From: Rhea pennata
Taxonomy: Eukaryota > Chordata > Aves > Rheiformes > Rheidae
Direction: 5' to 3'
Assembly: GCF_028389875.1 (NCBI RefSeq)
Contig: NC_084672.1
Coordinates: 558,001 to 622,000, forward strand
DNA: 64,000 bases
Every line of letters begins with the position of its first letter. The stretch's first letter is position 1. Made by a program: the position numbers and the translations under genes. Under the pieces are notes generated by a model that worked only from the letters and a program-made list of their open reading frames with translations, was not told the DNA's origin and did no database searches. Below are positions 1-10,550 of this stretch, one piece after another.

Positions 1-1985
1 ACAGAGGCCTCTGCTCAGACTATCTTTTGAGCTGCAAAAAGCTGTCAAAAAATCTAGTCTTAAAGAAGCAAAGCTAAGGGATTTAGGTGTCACTCAAGTA
101 AGTGGAGACTGGGGCCTTCCCTGTTCAGTGAGAAGGGCTCAAGTCCCAGCTACATGCATCGGCAGGGACCAGTCACGGAAGAGAGCGCTGCAGGCCTGCA
201 GAACTACTGCACAAAGTGTTGCTTTGCACATGCTCACCCTGCAGACACATGCCCTATTACTGGGTCTGCCAGAACCCATGCAGGATCCAAATAATAAAAG
301 CTGGAGGAGGAGGCAAGGAGGGAGGGGAATACACAGGGAGGATTACAGACCTCAGAAAACCCTAGCTGCTGGTAAGCATTCTCTGAGTTTTTATCCACAT
401 ACTTGTGCTCACTGCCTGTGCCTCAAAGCACTGCACCCACTTCTGCTGTTACTCAGGAGCAGGCTTTGGATATCGGCTGAATCTAGGCTGAAGCACAAGT
501 TTTCTAAGGTCAGAGGGAAGAGAAAGGAGAGGAAAAAAGAAAAAAGTAGATACAGGGGGATCCAGTTGAATCTGTTGAGTACACACTCAAGCTGTATGTC
601 AAGATGATGAGGAAGACTCTGGATGAAACAGGTAAAATGTATCTGCAGTTCTGTTCTTACAAAACAAGGGTGATTGTCATGCAAATTGTTGCCAGGAGCA
701 CCTGTGCTCATGCCTGAAACTGGGTGCTGAGATATATGCCCAGCAGCGAGACCTCAGCCTAGCTGGGAGTTCTCAGCTCCCAGAAAGGAGAGCTGTACCG
801 GGGGATATACGATACGTATTTATGTTCTTCTCCCCTTATATCCACCGCTGAGCAAAAGGAGAGGCAGCACTTCCAAACGCTCTATGAGCATCACTGCTGT
901 CTGGGCCCTGAGGGCATTAATAGGCCTTAATGGTCCTGGGCCTCCCCCCACCCCAGTACATGGGCTCAGGAGCCCCATTTCAGCACAGCCCTGGACCTTC
1001 AGTCCCCACTGGGGCTGTGCCAGAGTGGTGCTGGTCCCCCAGCTCAGCTGCAGCCTGGCCCCTGTCTGGCCAGGGACCCTCTTGATCTAGACCCGCTGCA
1101 GACCGACCTCCCTGCCTGACCTCGGACCTGTCTCATCACCATGAACATGTCTGGTGAGCTCCATGCTTGGTGGAACCTGGCCAGGATCTCCAGGCCTGTC
1201 CTGCCTGGGTGCTGTGGTGCTCGGCCCCTGCCCTGCCAGCCACACTAGTGCGCTTAGCTCCTGGCTCCCTGTCCCATAGGGAGCAACTGGCCCCTGCTGT
1301 TCCCCGACAACAGAGGCAACAGGGTCCCTAGTGCATGCTAGTGGCATGCATGCACCCACCACACTACAGCCCACAGAGAACACTAATGGCTCCACTGCTC
1401 GTTAATGCAGCGGGAGCCTGACATGTGGATCTCCTCTTTGCTCCAGGATGTCTTTGGACAGGTTAAGAGAGGGCACCTAGGATGAGAACAGAAAGATTTA
1501 CTTCTCTTCCCTACAAACTCCATTTTGACCAAAAGTGGAAATCATAGTGTCACCAGAGGGCACTTGTCTTGTCCAGAGAAGCAAAAGCCTCAGTGGCTCC
1601 TTGAGCCATTCACGCTTCCCACTTCCCTTTGGTGCCTTTCCATGGCTGCCTGTGGGAGGATGGGTGCCACATGCACCACATCTGCAGGGCAGGATTTCAC
1701 AGTGAGAACGCAGGAGAGGGGAGAGGCTTGGGAGACCAGTCTGTCACCGTTTGTTCCTGGCAGGTTGAGCAAGCTAAGGGCAGCTCTTGGCATAACAGGA
1801 CCCGAGCTATCTGAAAAGCAATTGCCAAAGCAGCTGCCTCAAGTCCAGCTACCAAAGCAGACATCCTGCCAATACTGTGGCATTCCTGGGAGCCCCCAGG
1901 CAGCAGCCTAGGCAGACAAGATTGCTGTGCCCAGTTTAGTCAGTACCAGCTCCTGGCCATAGACTTGAGCACAGCCTGCACCTAC
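1..1985 (-). other. ZNF710: ZNF710 intron upstream of the missing last exon
   Basis: This is about 2 kb of GC-moderate sequence downstream of the last visible ZNF710 donor. I looked on the minus strand for the conserved acidic tail of ZNF710 and its stop, and found no match. Short open frames here (for example 128-607 plus and 1525-1911 plus) have no family resemblance. The stretch is read as intron, with the last exon beyond the left edge. Confidence 0.7.
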
Positions 1986-2160
1986 CTTGGCTGTCCAGGC
2001 TGATGTCCATGACCCCATGTTTGACCTTCATGTGTCGGCTCAGGTTGCCCTTCAGGTTGAATTTGCTGGAGCAGTAGGGACACTTGAAGGGCTTGCTCCC
2101 AGCATGCAGGTGCATGTGGCCCAGCAGGTTGTACATGCGGTTGAAGGATTTCCCACAAAC
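1986..2160 (-). CDS. ZNF710: ZNF710 third coding exon: rest of finger 10 and finger 11
   Basis: The exon starts after TTCTTAG at 2161 and encodes VCGKSFNRMYNLLGHMHLH, then finger 11 (CPYCSSKFNLKGNLSRHMKVKH), then MDISLDSQ. It ends in phase 1 at CAAG|GTAGG, so the next codon is split; in human it becomes the aspartate of the sequence following SQ. Reading straight on gives an open frame for a few codons that does not resemble the ZNF710 tail. That extension is intron, not coding. Confidence 0.94.
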
Positions 2161-5100
2161 CTAAGAACAACAGTCTTCTGATTAACAAGGCCCATTTTTC
2201 TGCCCCTGCTGATGACATGACATTCCCCCTGCACCTCCCCCAGCAAAGGGGGTCAGCCAGCAGGCAGTTGCCTTTGATGGCTTGTCCTGTTTCAGGGACT
2301 TGGGTCAGACCTCACTCCTAGGGTCCCCTGATTATTCCCACTAATTTCCAAGACTAACTGGATGGCTTCCCTCCTCCACTCATCTCCCACTCCTTTTGTG
2401 GGCGGCCTTGAGGACGAGGTGCTAGTGTTATTGGGAGCTCTAGTGCTCATGAAACCCAGCTTGTTTCTAGCACTGGTTAATGACAGGCAGGTACTAATTA
2501 TTCTTCTCTGGCAGTTCTGTCGATACCCTCCATCCAGAGCATCTGCCTCCCTACTATTGTAGTTCTGAGCAGAAACTGCAGGTCATGATGAGCTGTTTGC
2601 CAGTGTGAACAGAGGGAGGCATCACAAAACAGCATTTGTTTGACCGAGGATTCAACCCAGAGTGGCTGGTGTCTCGCTGGGAGCAAAGAGCAAAGTGCCA
2701 GGGCCCCTGTGCTATTCCCCAGAAGGATTTCAGACACCCGATGGTACCTTGCATTTGAATGGCTTCACCGGTGAGTGCACAATCATATGGGTCTTGAGCG
2801 TCTGCTTCTGCACAAATGTCTTGAAGCAGATGTGACACTGGTACGGACGGACACTGGTGTGTATGAGCATGTGCCGCTTCATGTTGGCCTGCAGGGTGAA
2901 CTCCCGCCCACACACCTCACACTTGAATTCTTTCACACCCTGGAAGGGTTATAGAAAAGCGTGAGCACTCGGGCAGAGCAGCGGACAGCAGGGCAATAAA
3001 TACCCTGCAGGGCGCATGAAACGCCTGAATCCCAGTGTGGGTATCAGTGAGAGCCAGCTCACAGGGCTGCCAGGAGGGACTCTGCTCTAGGGCAAGAAAT
3101 TGGAGGGGGCTTTCTGAACGGATCACAGGAGCCAGGGCACATTTTTAGTGTCTGCCACAGCATGGAGCAGAGACCAGCACTCCTGAGTGGTCACTGGGGC
3201 TGGCTCCTTGAGGCAGGCTGTAGTTCAGTAACTCTCAGCTGACAGGAGGGAAGTAATGGGTGTGCATGTGTGAGAAAGAAAAAAAGAGAAAGATTTACCC
3301 TAATCAGCATGTCTGCACCTTCCCCAAAGTATTTCCTGCTTCCTTGTTTCTGCCAGTTCTGCAAATGCAGAGTCAGGCGCTGCCAGAGCCTTGGCCTGTC
3401 CCTGCTAGCTGCCCTGGAGTTTAATTCCCATTGTATGATACTCCCTATTCAGGTTCCCACTTCCTGCCTCCCTCACAGATACTGTCTCTCACCAGTGTTG
3501 GAAATGCATTTTACAGCACCTGGAAAAGCCTGTATTAAGCCTGTGCCTTGGGAATGAGAGCAGAAGCAGCTCAGCAAAGCAGCACCCTGCCCGGGGAAGT
3601 GGAAAGGAGCTGTCTGGAAAGCGCTGCCTTCCTGAAGCAGACCTGGCAATGCAGCACACTTGAAAACCTTGCCTGAGTCCTGGGGCAGGCCCTGCAGCAC
3701 CTAGGAAATCTGCTGGGAAGAGCATGGCTGGACACAGTCTACGAGGTGCCTCTGGCTGTTAGCTCCAGCTTTGCTCTCTGGCTGAAACGGGCCAATTGCT
3801 CCCCCCCTTGAAAGAACTCCTGAAAAAGAGGGAACGCCTCAGTCAGATCCTCTTGGGAGGGACTGCAGTATCTGACTGGCCAGGGTCCAGCAGGTCACTG
3901 TCCCAGCACCAGCAGAAAGGATGGAGGGTGATAAAGCCTTCCCTCCCTAAGGATGAAAACCCCTCAGAGAGCGAGGCTGGACAGTCCCAGGAGCCCTGCC
4001 AATAATGACAACTGTCCTTTTACTCCAAATTAATGACCTCTAACAATTGCTAACCACCGGCTGCCAGATGCCTCCACCCCCACCCATCTCTCCCAGAGGA
4101 CCCTGCAGCGATGATGATCAGAGCACTGTGGGAACTCGGACAGTTTTCCCCCTCACCACTCGTGGCCCAGGGCCAACACTTCTCCACTGGCCAAGGAAAG
4201 GGGAAGTGCCTCTCAGGCCCTGCTGCCATCCCGCTTAGTCCGCTGTGCGCTCGGCCCTGGGACCTACCTTGTGGGTGAGCGAGTGCTGCTTGAGGTGGTG
4301 GATCTGGCTGAACTCCATGCCGCACTCGGTGCAGACGAAGGGCCGGACGTTCTGGTGCTTCAGCATGTGGTTCTGCAGCTGGCTGCGGTAGTGGAACGAC
4401 TTGTTGCACTCTAGGCACTGGTAGAGCGTGGGCCCCTGGTGCGTGGAGAGGTGACGCTTCAGCTGGGTGAGCGTGGAGAAGTCCAGGCCACACTCCACGC
4501 ACACATGGCAACGGCCATTCTCGTGCTTCACCTCGTGCGCCTTCAGCTCGCTGGGGTAGGCGAAACCCCTCCCGCAGAACTGGCAGCTGTATGGCTTGAT
4601 GTCGGTGTGCAGCAGCATGTGTCTCTTCAGGTGGCTGGTCTGCGTGAACGCCTTGTTGCACACCTCGCACTTGTGTGGCCGGGTGCCCTGGTGGGTCAGC
4701 AAGTGTGTCTGCAGGTGGCTGGGCTGCTTGAAGAGCTTGTTGCAGTGCGGGCAGGAGTGGGGCTTGATACCGTTGTGGCCCAGGATGTGGGTCACCAAGT
4801 TGTACTTCGAAGTGTAGGATTTCTCGCACATGCGGCACTGCCAGCGCTTCTGGCGGTCTCCTGCCTCCACCAGGTATGAGTCATCGATCTGCACGTTGAT
4901 GTCCAGGCGGTCCAGCTGGGCCTTCTTGTTGCGCTCGCTGTTGGCTCCAGCTGCATCCGTGTCAAACTCCCCAGGATCCTGCCATACAAAGCCCTGCTCA
5001 TTCTTCACCTGCTCTGGCGACTCCGGTACAGGGGCTTCTGCGTCGCTCGGAGACGGGGCGCTTGCCTCAAAGGCACACTCAGTCCGCAGCACCTCGGCGC

Positions 5101-5731
5101 CGCTGCTCTCCGGTGCGCCGCCTAGGCTAGCTTCTGCGATGCCTGCCTGGACGGGGTCCCGGGAGCGGTGCTCGTAGCTCCCCAGCTCCAGCTCCTGGCG
5201 CACATGTCTGCGCAGGTGCCGAAGGCGCCGGGGCTTCCTGCTGAAGGTGCTGAGGTCAATCATCTTCATGGCGCTGCTCTGCACTGACTTCTCATGGCTG
5301 GAGTCTTCAAAAGCAGGTGGGTGACTGTGCTGCAGTTCCTCTTTGTCTTCTCCTGGGACGGAAACTTCATACACCACCTCTTCTTCCACCTCAGCCTTCT
5401 CGTACTTGACTTTGGGCACTAGCCTCACTGGAGGCCGTTTTCTCCTCCGGGCATGCTTTTCAAACGATGACTCTGCCTCTAATGCTTCCTCTTCCTGGGT
5501 TTCCCCTTGTGCCTGCCCCTCATGCTCCAGCCTGTAGTCGCTTTCTGGCTCCTCTGGCTCAACTGTTGCAGTGTCCGAAAGTTCACTTCCCAGCCCTGGG
5601 AAGAAGCCCCCAGGGCTGACAGTGGCTCCAAAAAGCTCATTCTCAGACACCAACCCCAAAACTGCTGCTTGTGCCAGAGACAGCACCACCACAGCATCTG
5701 TCTGAGTCCCACACTCAGTGAAGCGATCCAT
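1986..5731 (-). CDS. ZNF710: ZNF710, C2H2 zinc finger protein 710 (partial, last exon absent)
   Basis: Three exons, 5731-4268, 2939-2748 and 2160-1986, join in frame (488+64+58 codons) into the first 610 residues of a protein that is about 664 residues in human. I recognise it as ZNF710 from its opening, MDRFTECGTQTDAVVVLSLA, from the linker LDRLDINVQIDDSYLVEAG, and from eleven consecutive C2H2 fingers. Every junction has GT-AG signals on the minus strand: donors GTAGGT at 4267 and GTACCA at 2747, acceptors CAG at 2940 and TTAG at 2161. The last exon, about 54 residues in human, should begin after the donor at 1985; I could not find it down to position 1. ZNF710 is a nuclear DNA-binding regulator related to ZNF366. 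The N-terminal 295 residues are acidic and low in complexity, with a basic patch (RRRKRPP). The identification is very sure; DNA targets cannot be read from sequence. Confidence 0.95.
2161..2747 (-). other. ZNF710: ZNF710 intron between coding exons 2 and 3
   Basis: A 587-base intron bounded by GTACCA at 2747 and TTCTTAG at 2161 (minus strand). No other feature was seen. Confidence 0.9.
2748..2939 (-). CDS. ZNF710: ZNF710 second coding exon: fingers 8, 9 and the start of 10
   Basis: These 192 bases encode 64 residues, from GVKEFKCEVCGREF to PVKPFKCK. They comprise two complete C2H2 fingers and the first cysteine of a third. The acceptor is CTTCCAG ending at 2940 and the donor is AAG|GTACCA. 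The intron falls after the first cysteine of finger 10, so neither neighbouring exon alone can build that finger. Amino-acid identity to human ZNF710 looks almost complete here, which is consistent with strong constraint. Confidence 0.95.
2940..4267 (-). other. ZNF710: ZNF710 intron between coding exons 1 and 2
   Basis: A 1,328-base intron bounded by GTAGGTCCC at 4267 and CTTCCAG at 2940 (minus strand). No gene, RNA gene or clear repeat was recognised. Confidence 0.9.
4268..5731 (-). CDS. ZNF710: ZNF710 first coding exon: N-terminus and zinc fingers 1-7
   Basis: This exon encodes residues 1-488. Residues 1-295 form an acidic, Pro/Glu-rich, probably disordered region. Residues 299-487 form seven C2H2 fingers with the usual C-x2-C...H-x3-H spacing and short linkers (for example CRMCEKSYTSKYNLVTHILGH and CTECGMEFSQIHHLKQHSLTH). 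The start is the ATG at 5731. An in-frame acceptor (CACAG) lies 30 bases upstream at 5762-5766, so the exon has only a short piece of 5' UTR. A KMIDLS motif near residue 157 resembles a CtBP-binding PxDLS element without its proline; that role is inference. The exon ends AAG|GTAGGT. Confidence 0.96.
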
Positions 5732-5766
5732 CTCTCACACCATCTATCTATGCTGTCATGGCTGTG
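5732..5766 (-). other. ZNF710: ZNF710 5' UTR segment and splice acceptor
   Basis: On the minus strand a pyrimidine-rich tract runs into TTTCACAG, which ends at 5762. Thirty bases of UTR follow before the ATG at 5731. A strong acceptor this close to the start codon means that transcription begins in a separate upstream non-coding exon; the best candidate lies near 40 kb. Confidence 0.8.
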
Positions 5767-7464
5767 AAACAAGAGAAAGAAGGGTGTTAGCCTGAGGCCC
5801 AGCTCTGTCCCACCCCAACAAGCAGGAAATTTTTGCTGGAACAGAATCATTTAACTGGTGACCTGTTTCCTGATCACTGTCCCAGGTCCCCCTTCAAACC
5901 AACCCAATCAGGGACACATTGGTGTTTTCAAGAGTGACCCTGGTTTTGAGGCACCACAGGCCCTGCGATATGCAGGGGCACCAAGAAAGAGCCACGTTTT
6001 CCTTTCAGCACCTGGCTATGTCTGGTGTTGTCCCTTCTGGCCAGGTAACAAACAAGGCCCAGTGATATGAGTTCTGGCCTTCTCATGTTCCCCAGAGGCC
6101 CCCAGCGACGACCCTTGCAAGCACGAGAAGAGGACGTGGTGCTGGAAACAGAGTTGGAGTAACACTACAGCCTTACAATGCTCATCCTCATCCTCAGAAA
6201 CCGACTCTGGTGCAATTCAAAGACAAGTCACGAAAGCCCAAGGTGTCACACTTCTTCATGCTCTTTACAGAAGGAGAGCGAGAAACAGCACCGAAGGGCA
6301 CGAGAAGAGTGAGGAAGCAGAACGCAAACCCTCTGCGCTGCAGTGCGCTAGGAAGCGCCCGACCTCGCAGGCTGGCCAGGCCCAAGCAAACCACGCAGCA
6401 GGAGCTCTCTGCCTGGCGTGGCGGCAGCTCCTCGGACAGGTTCACTGAGAACCGAGAGGGAGAGCCCAGCGCGGCGCCGGGCTTCCCCCTTGGACCATCC
6501 TGCCGATCTTCCAGCCTCCACCATCGCCCTTCACACACCTCCTCTCCTCTTCTTTTGTTTTACTAATGCCTTTCAACAACACATTTTTTGTCCTGGCAAA
6601 AAGCACACCAGGTTTTAGTAGTATTTCTTCACGTTTTATAAGCAGTTTGTTTCCATTTTTCCTGTTTTCTTCCCCCTCTAAAATACTACTGGGCCTACAC
6701 AGCTTGCTTACAGAACAGATTTATGAAGTCATTTATAAAGAAAGGGCTAGAGAGCTAGTTAAAAACCACTGTAAAAAGCCCATGGTTCTCCAGGACATTG
6801 GTGTAAACACAGTAAAAAGGCAACCAAGCATCCACAAAGCCAGCAAGGCCCTCTCCTAGCTCCCAGCACTGGTCTTCCTGTCCTCTGCCCATGGTGCCCC
6901 ATGTGCCCTTGCCCACCCGAGCTCTGGAGGCAGCAGTACTGTGCCCACCTTGGGGACCGAGAAGGCACAGGACACCACATGTGATGACAGTGAAACCAGC
7001 CAGACACCCACAAATCTTGCTGCAGGTTCCTCCTCCCTCCCACCCCTCTCCAGGCCCTTAACTACAGGCTCTGTGGTTAAAAATGGTCACTAGGTTTCTG
7101 ATCCACTACCTGATTTTTAGTATCTTCTTAATTAACAGCTGGGAAGTGCAGAGGGGGAAAAATAGCAAATATTATGGCAATGCTGAAAAAGTAAGATAAC
7201 TAAGCCAGTTAGACGGACATCAGTCCCGGACAAACCCATGGAAAGGCTACAAAAGGGTGTGAAAAAATGCAATGATAGAGGCATTATTTTCCCTACTTTT
7301 CCTTTCCAAGTTTTCACTGCAATTTTATGAAATACAAGTCTTGTCAAACAACTGTTTTTTCTTATGCAAGATTTTAAGCATGGTTGAGAAAGGACTTTTT
7401 GTTGACCGAAAGTACTTTGACTTACTCCTGGATGATATTTTGATTAGATAACAGCACACACACA

Positions 7465-7512
7465 ACTATATAACTGTATGTGTGTGTGTGTATATACATA
7501 TAGTTATATATT
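7465..7512. repeat. Imperfect inverted repeat around a (TG)n run
   Basis: Arms at 7465-7481 and 7496-7512 are reverse complements with about two mismatches. They enclose a short TG/TA alternating tract. The sequence could extrude as a cruciform or fold as a hairpin, but it may simply reflect microsatellite slippage between CA and TG runs. Confidence 0.6.
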
Positions 7513-8825
7513 TATGTGGCACATAGTGAATGGACTAGAAATGGTTTATCACACCTGAAAGACTCTTTGGAACCACAAAAACATCTTCACCACCCTCCAG
7601 GAACGCTTGCAGTAGCATCCTGCAGAACTCCAGTCTTGACCTCATGCCATTTAATAGTTACATCTACTGTTAGGAAGAAACTCAAAGAATTGCTCACAGA
7701 TGACACACACGTTTCGGGAAGAATATACTGCAACAGGAGTAGCCAGCAGTAAGGCCCACTTTGGTTTGCTGTCAACACAAGATCTGAACAAGTCATTTTT
7801 GATGCAACATAATGCAAGATCATAAGCAAGGGACAAATAATGCAGACAGAACTGCAGGGTGAGACAGCAGCCTGTACTCTGAAGATGATTTGGAGATGTT
7901 CCCCCACGCTAAGGTGTATAACCTACACAATACAAGCCAGAGGCACACAGGAGGAACTGGCATGAAAAGGCATAATTTTCATTCCTATGTTTGTTGTATC
8001 AAAACACTCTGGTTACAGCTGAGGGGCAACGGCAGATGGTAGAATACACTTGGAAGCAGAGCACAACACCAACCAATTTGGGAAATACTGACTCAAAAGG
8101 TCACAAAAACACCAACCATCTTAAACTAGGACAAACTTAACATTTGGGTGGGGAAGTCAGGAAGGGTACGTAAGTATAGGTGAGCGCACTGAGAGATCAC
8201 AGCAACACTGGTGAGATCACTGCTGGATGTTGGGTGTGACCACAGCAAATTCACAGTGGTTGCAGTCTTGATAGTAAAAGTCAAAAGACAAATGAACAGA
8301 AAAGACGCTTTTGCACAGTGCCTACACACCAGGTCCTCACTGTCCACAGCTGGGAATTGCTGGCTACATGTGACTCAGTCTCAGGCAGTGCCAGCCCACA
8401 GCAAAGCCAGGGGCCTGCCCAGCACTTGCTGGAAGCACACAGTAGAGTCCACCACAGATTGCAGCTCTAATCCCGAGACTCTCCGAGGCCTCTCTGGAAG
8501 CTCCCCGGTCGGAACCTGGACTTCTATGTACTCTGGTGGTCTCCAGAGCACCTGCCAGCCCTGAGACCACACCAGCAGGTCTTATTTTGATCTAATCACC
8601 TAAACTACATATGAATTTCCACAGGGGAGGAAGTGAGTTACTATTATTTTTTTTAAAAAAAAGAATCCACATTTCGTACTGGTGTGCACTTCCTCATGAA
8701 AACCAGGACTGGAGTCTGCAGCACGCAGCACCTACTCTTCTAAAAGATTTAAGGAGGCAGCTAGCTAGTAATTTCAGCACTACCATAAGCAAACCCAGAA
8801 ATCTGGGATAGCAAAACACAGAGGA

Positions 8826-8866
8826 GCTGCTGCACAGAAAAAAAAAAGGAAGAAAAAAAAAAAGGC
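8826..8866. repeat. A-rich simple repeat
   Basis: Two A homopolymers of about ten or more bases are separated by GGAAG inside the ZNF710 intron. This is low-complexity sequence with no sign of an attached SINE. Confidence 0.6.
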
Positions 8867-9199
8867 GGGACAGACAACACACCCTTCGGGATGTTTTGTT
8901 TTACCATCAGATCCTCAAATCCCTCGGATTAGCGCTCTGCAGATTCCTTAAGAATTCAGGCTGGGAGTAAGAATGGCTGAAAAACAGTTAAGGGAGAATA
9001 TCAGACAAAGCAAAGGAGAAAGTGTGAAGTGAGAAGTGGAAGAGGCACTTAAAGGAGCAGGAGGTCTGAGAGAGGGAACAACCCTCCGGTAGGCTGGGAA
9101 AACAGATCTATCAGCTGCCAAAACATTCTCTTCAGCTTAAAAGTTTACACGTTTTGTTATGCGGCATAAAAACAACATTCTTGGAAAGTGCCAGTGCTC

Positions 9200-10550
9200 T
9201 GCTCACTCAGTGCTGCCTGCCCCTGCCGGAGGCGAGAACCCCTAGTTACCGTCCCTGGCTTAGAAAGGTCTGGAGGCATCGCTGCGTCGGAAGATCTCGC
9301 TTCCCAAGCGGGGCCGGAGGAGCGATGCAAAGGGCTCCGAGGGAGCCGCGGACGGCTGGGCCCGGAGGCAGCCCGAGAGCAGCCTGCAGGGTGCCTTGTA
9401 CCGGTGGGCAGGGAAACTCTTGGAAAGCTGCCACCAGATGAAACGGAGGAGGCCAGGACTTCCTACTGTGGCGAAGAATGTTCTTCTAAATATAATTATT
9501 TCTGCAGCTACAACAAAGAGAAATCCTATGGGGGAGGTAAAACAGGAATCAGCTCTAAACTGGATTCTGTAGCAGTCCCAGGAGCACCTGCATGGCAGGA
9601 GAGAGGCAGTCTTGGCTAAAAATCCGCTCTCCTTTGGCAAAGGCACACCCTGCTCTGCTGGCTTGTCTCCTTGTGCCAGCCCCTAGAGCCGGGGCCAAGG
9701 TCTCGCGCCACGGCCCGCGAGGTACGTTGCTGCTGGGCTGCAGGGATGAGGAGCACCGGGAGGCACCAGCCCCTGCTCCGCCGCGCTGCCCCTGCAGCGC
9801 AGCCTCCTGAGGTGGTGGCTTTGCTCTCGCTGGTCCTGCATGGTGGGTCACGGGCCAGGCACCCTGCGCTGAACCACGGGACACGCATCCTTCTGGAGGA
9901 GGAAGGTGTGACAGGGGAAGAGCAAAATAACCGTCATGAAAGCAGGAGACTGAAGGGAGGGGGAGAGAGGCGCAGACTGCCAGGGTGCAAGTCAGCCTCC
10001 TTGGGGATCACAGCCCTGGGCTGCGAGGAGCCGGGAGCGGGGCCCCAGGCAGACAAAGAGCTGAGCGGAGCGATGGGGGAGGAGAGCCCGGAGCAGGGGG
10101 GATGGGGACGGAGGCAGAGCCGGGAGCTGGGTGGTGGGGCCCCGTGCACCCGGGGAGCCGTGCCGCGGCTGCCGGGGCTGGAGCGGCCGGAGCTCCCGCA
10201 CACCCACCAGGACACCCTTACCCCCACCCAGCCCCAGCCCCGTGCGGCGATGCTCCCGGGACTGCTGGGACAGCCCGCGGTTCCTGCAGGCTGCCGAATC
10301 CAGGGCAGCTGCCAGCTCTGTAGGCCAGGCACTTTCCAGGTGACGGCTCCCAGCAGCACCCGGAGCCACGCACCCTGAGGGGCCGGTCTGCTCCGTGCTG
10401 CACACACCGGATCCGCGCACCGAGCGAATCCGGACGGATGGTGGCTTGCTGGGAGACCTCACCGCCTCCGCGCACCCGCAGCCGGCACCCCCCGCTGCGG
10501 GGCTCAGGAGCCCTGCGGAGATGCTCCTGCATTTCTCAGAGCCCCAGGGA
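9200..10550. promoter_or_regulatory. Intronic CpG-rich island 1
   Basis: This block is visibly GC- and CpG-rich compared with the flanking intron, densest at about 9290-9400, 9680-9800 and 10020-10500. Long overlapping open frames on both strands come from the lack of AT-rich stop codons. It could be an alternative ZNF710 promoter or an enhancer island. No first exon with a convincing donor was identified. Confidence 0.5.

Noticed and set aside
409..711. 100-codon minus-strand frame as the possible last ZNF710 exon
   Set aside because: Its translation lacks the acidic ZNF710 C-terminus and its frame begins without a suitable acceptor.
1936..1985. Read-through of ZNF710 past finger 11
   Set aside because: The sequence after SLDSQ follows a consensus donor and does not match the ZNF710 tail, so it is intron.
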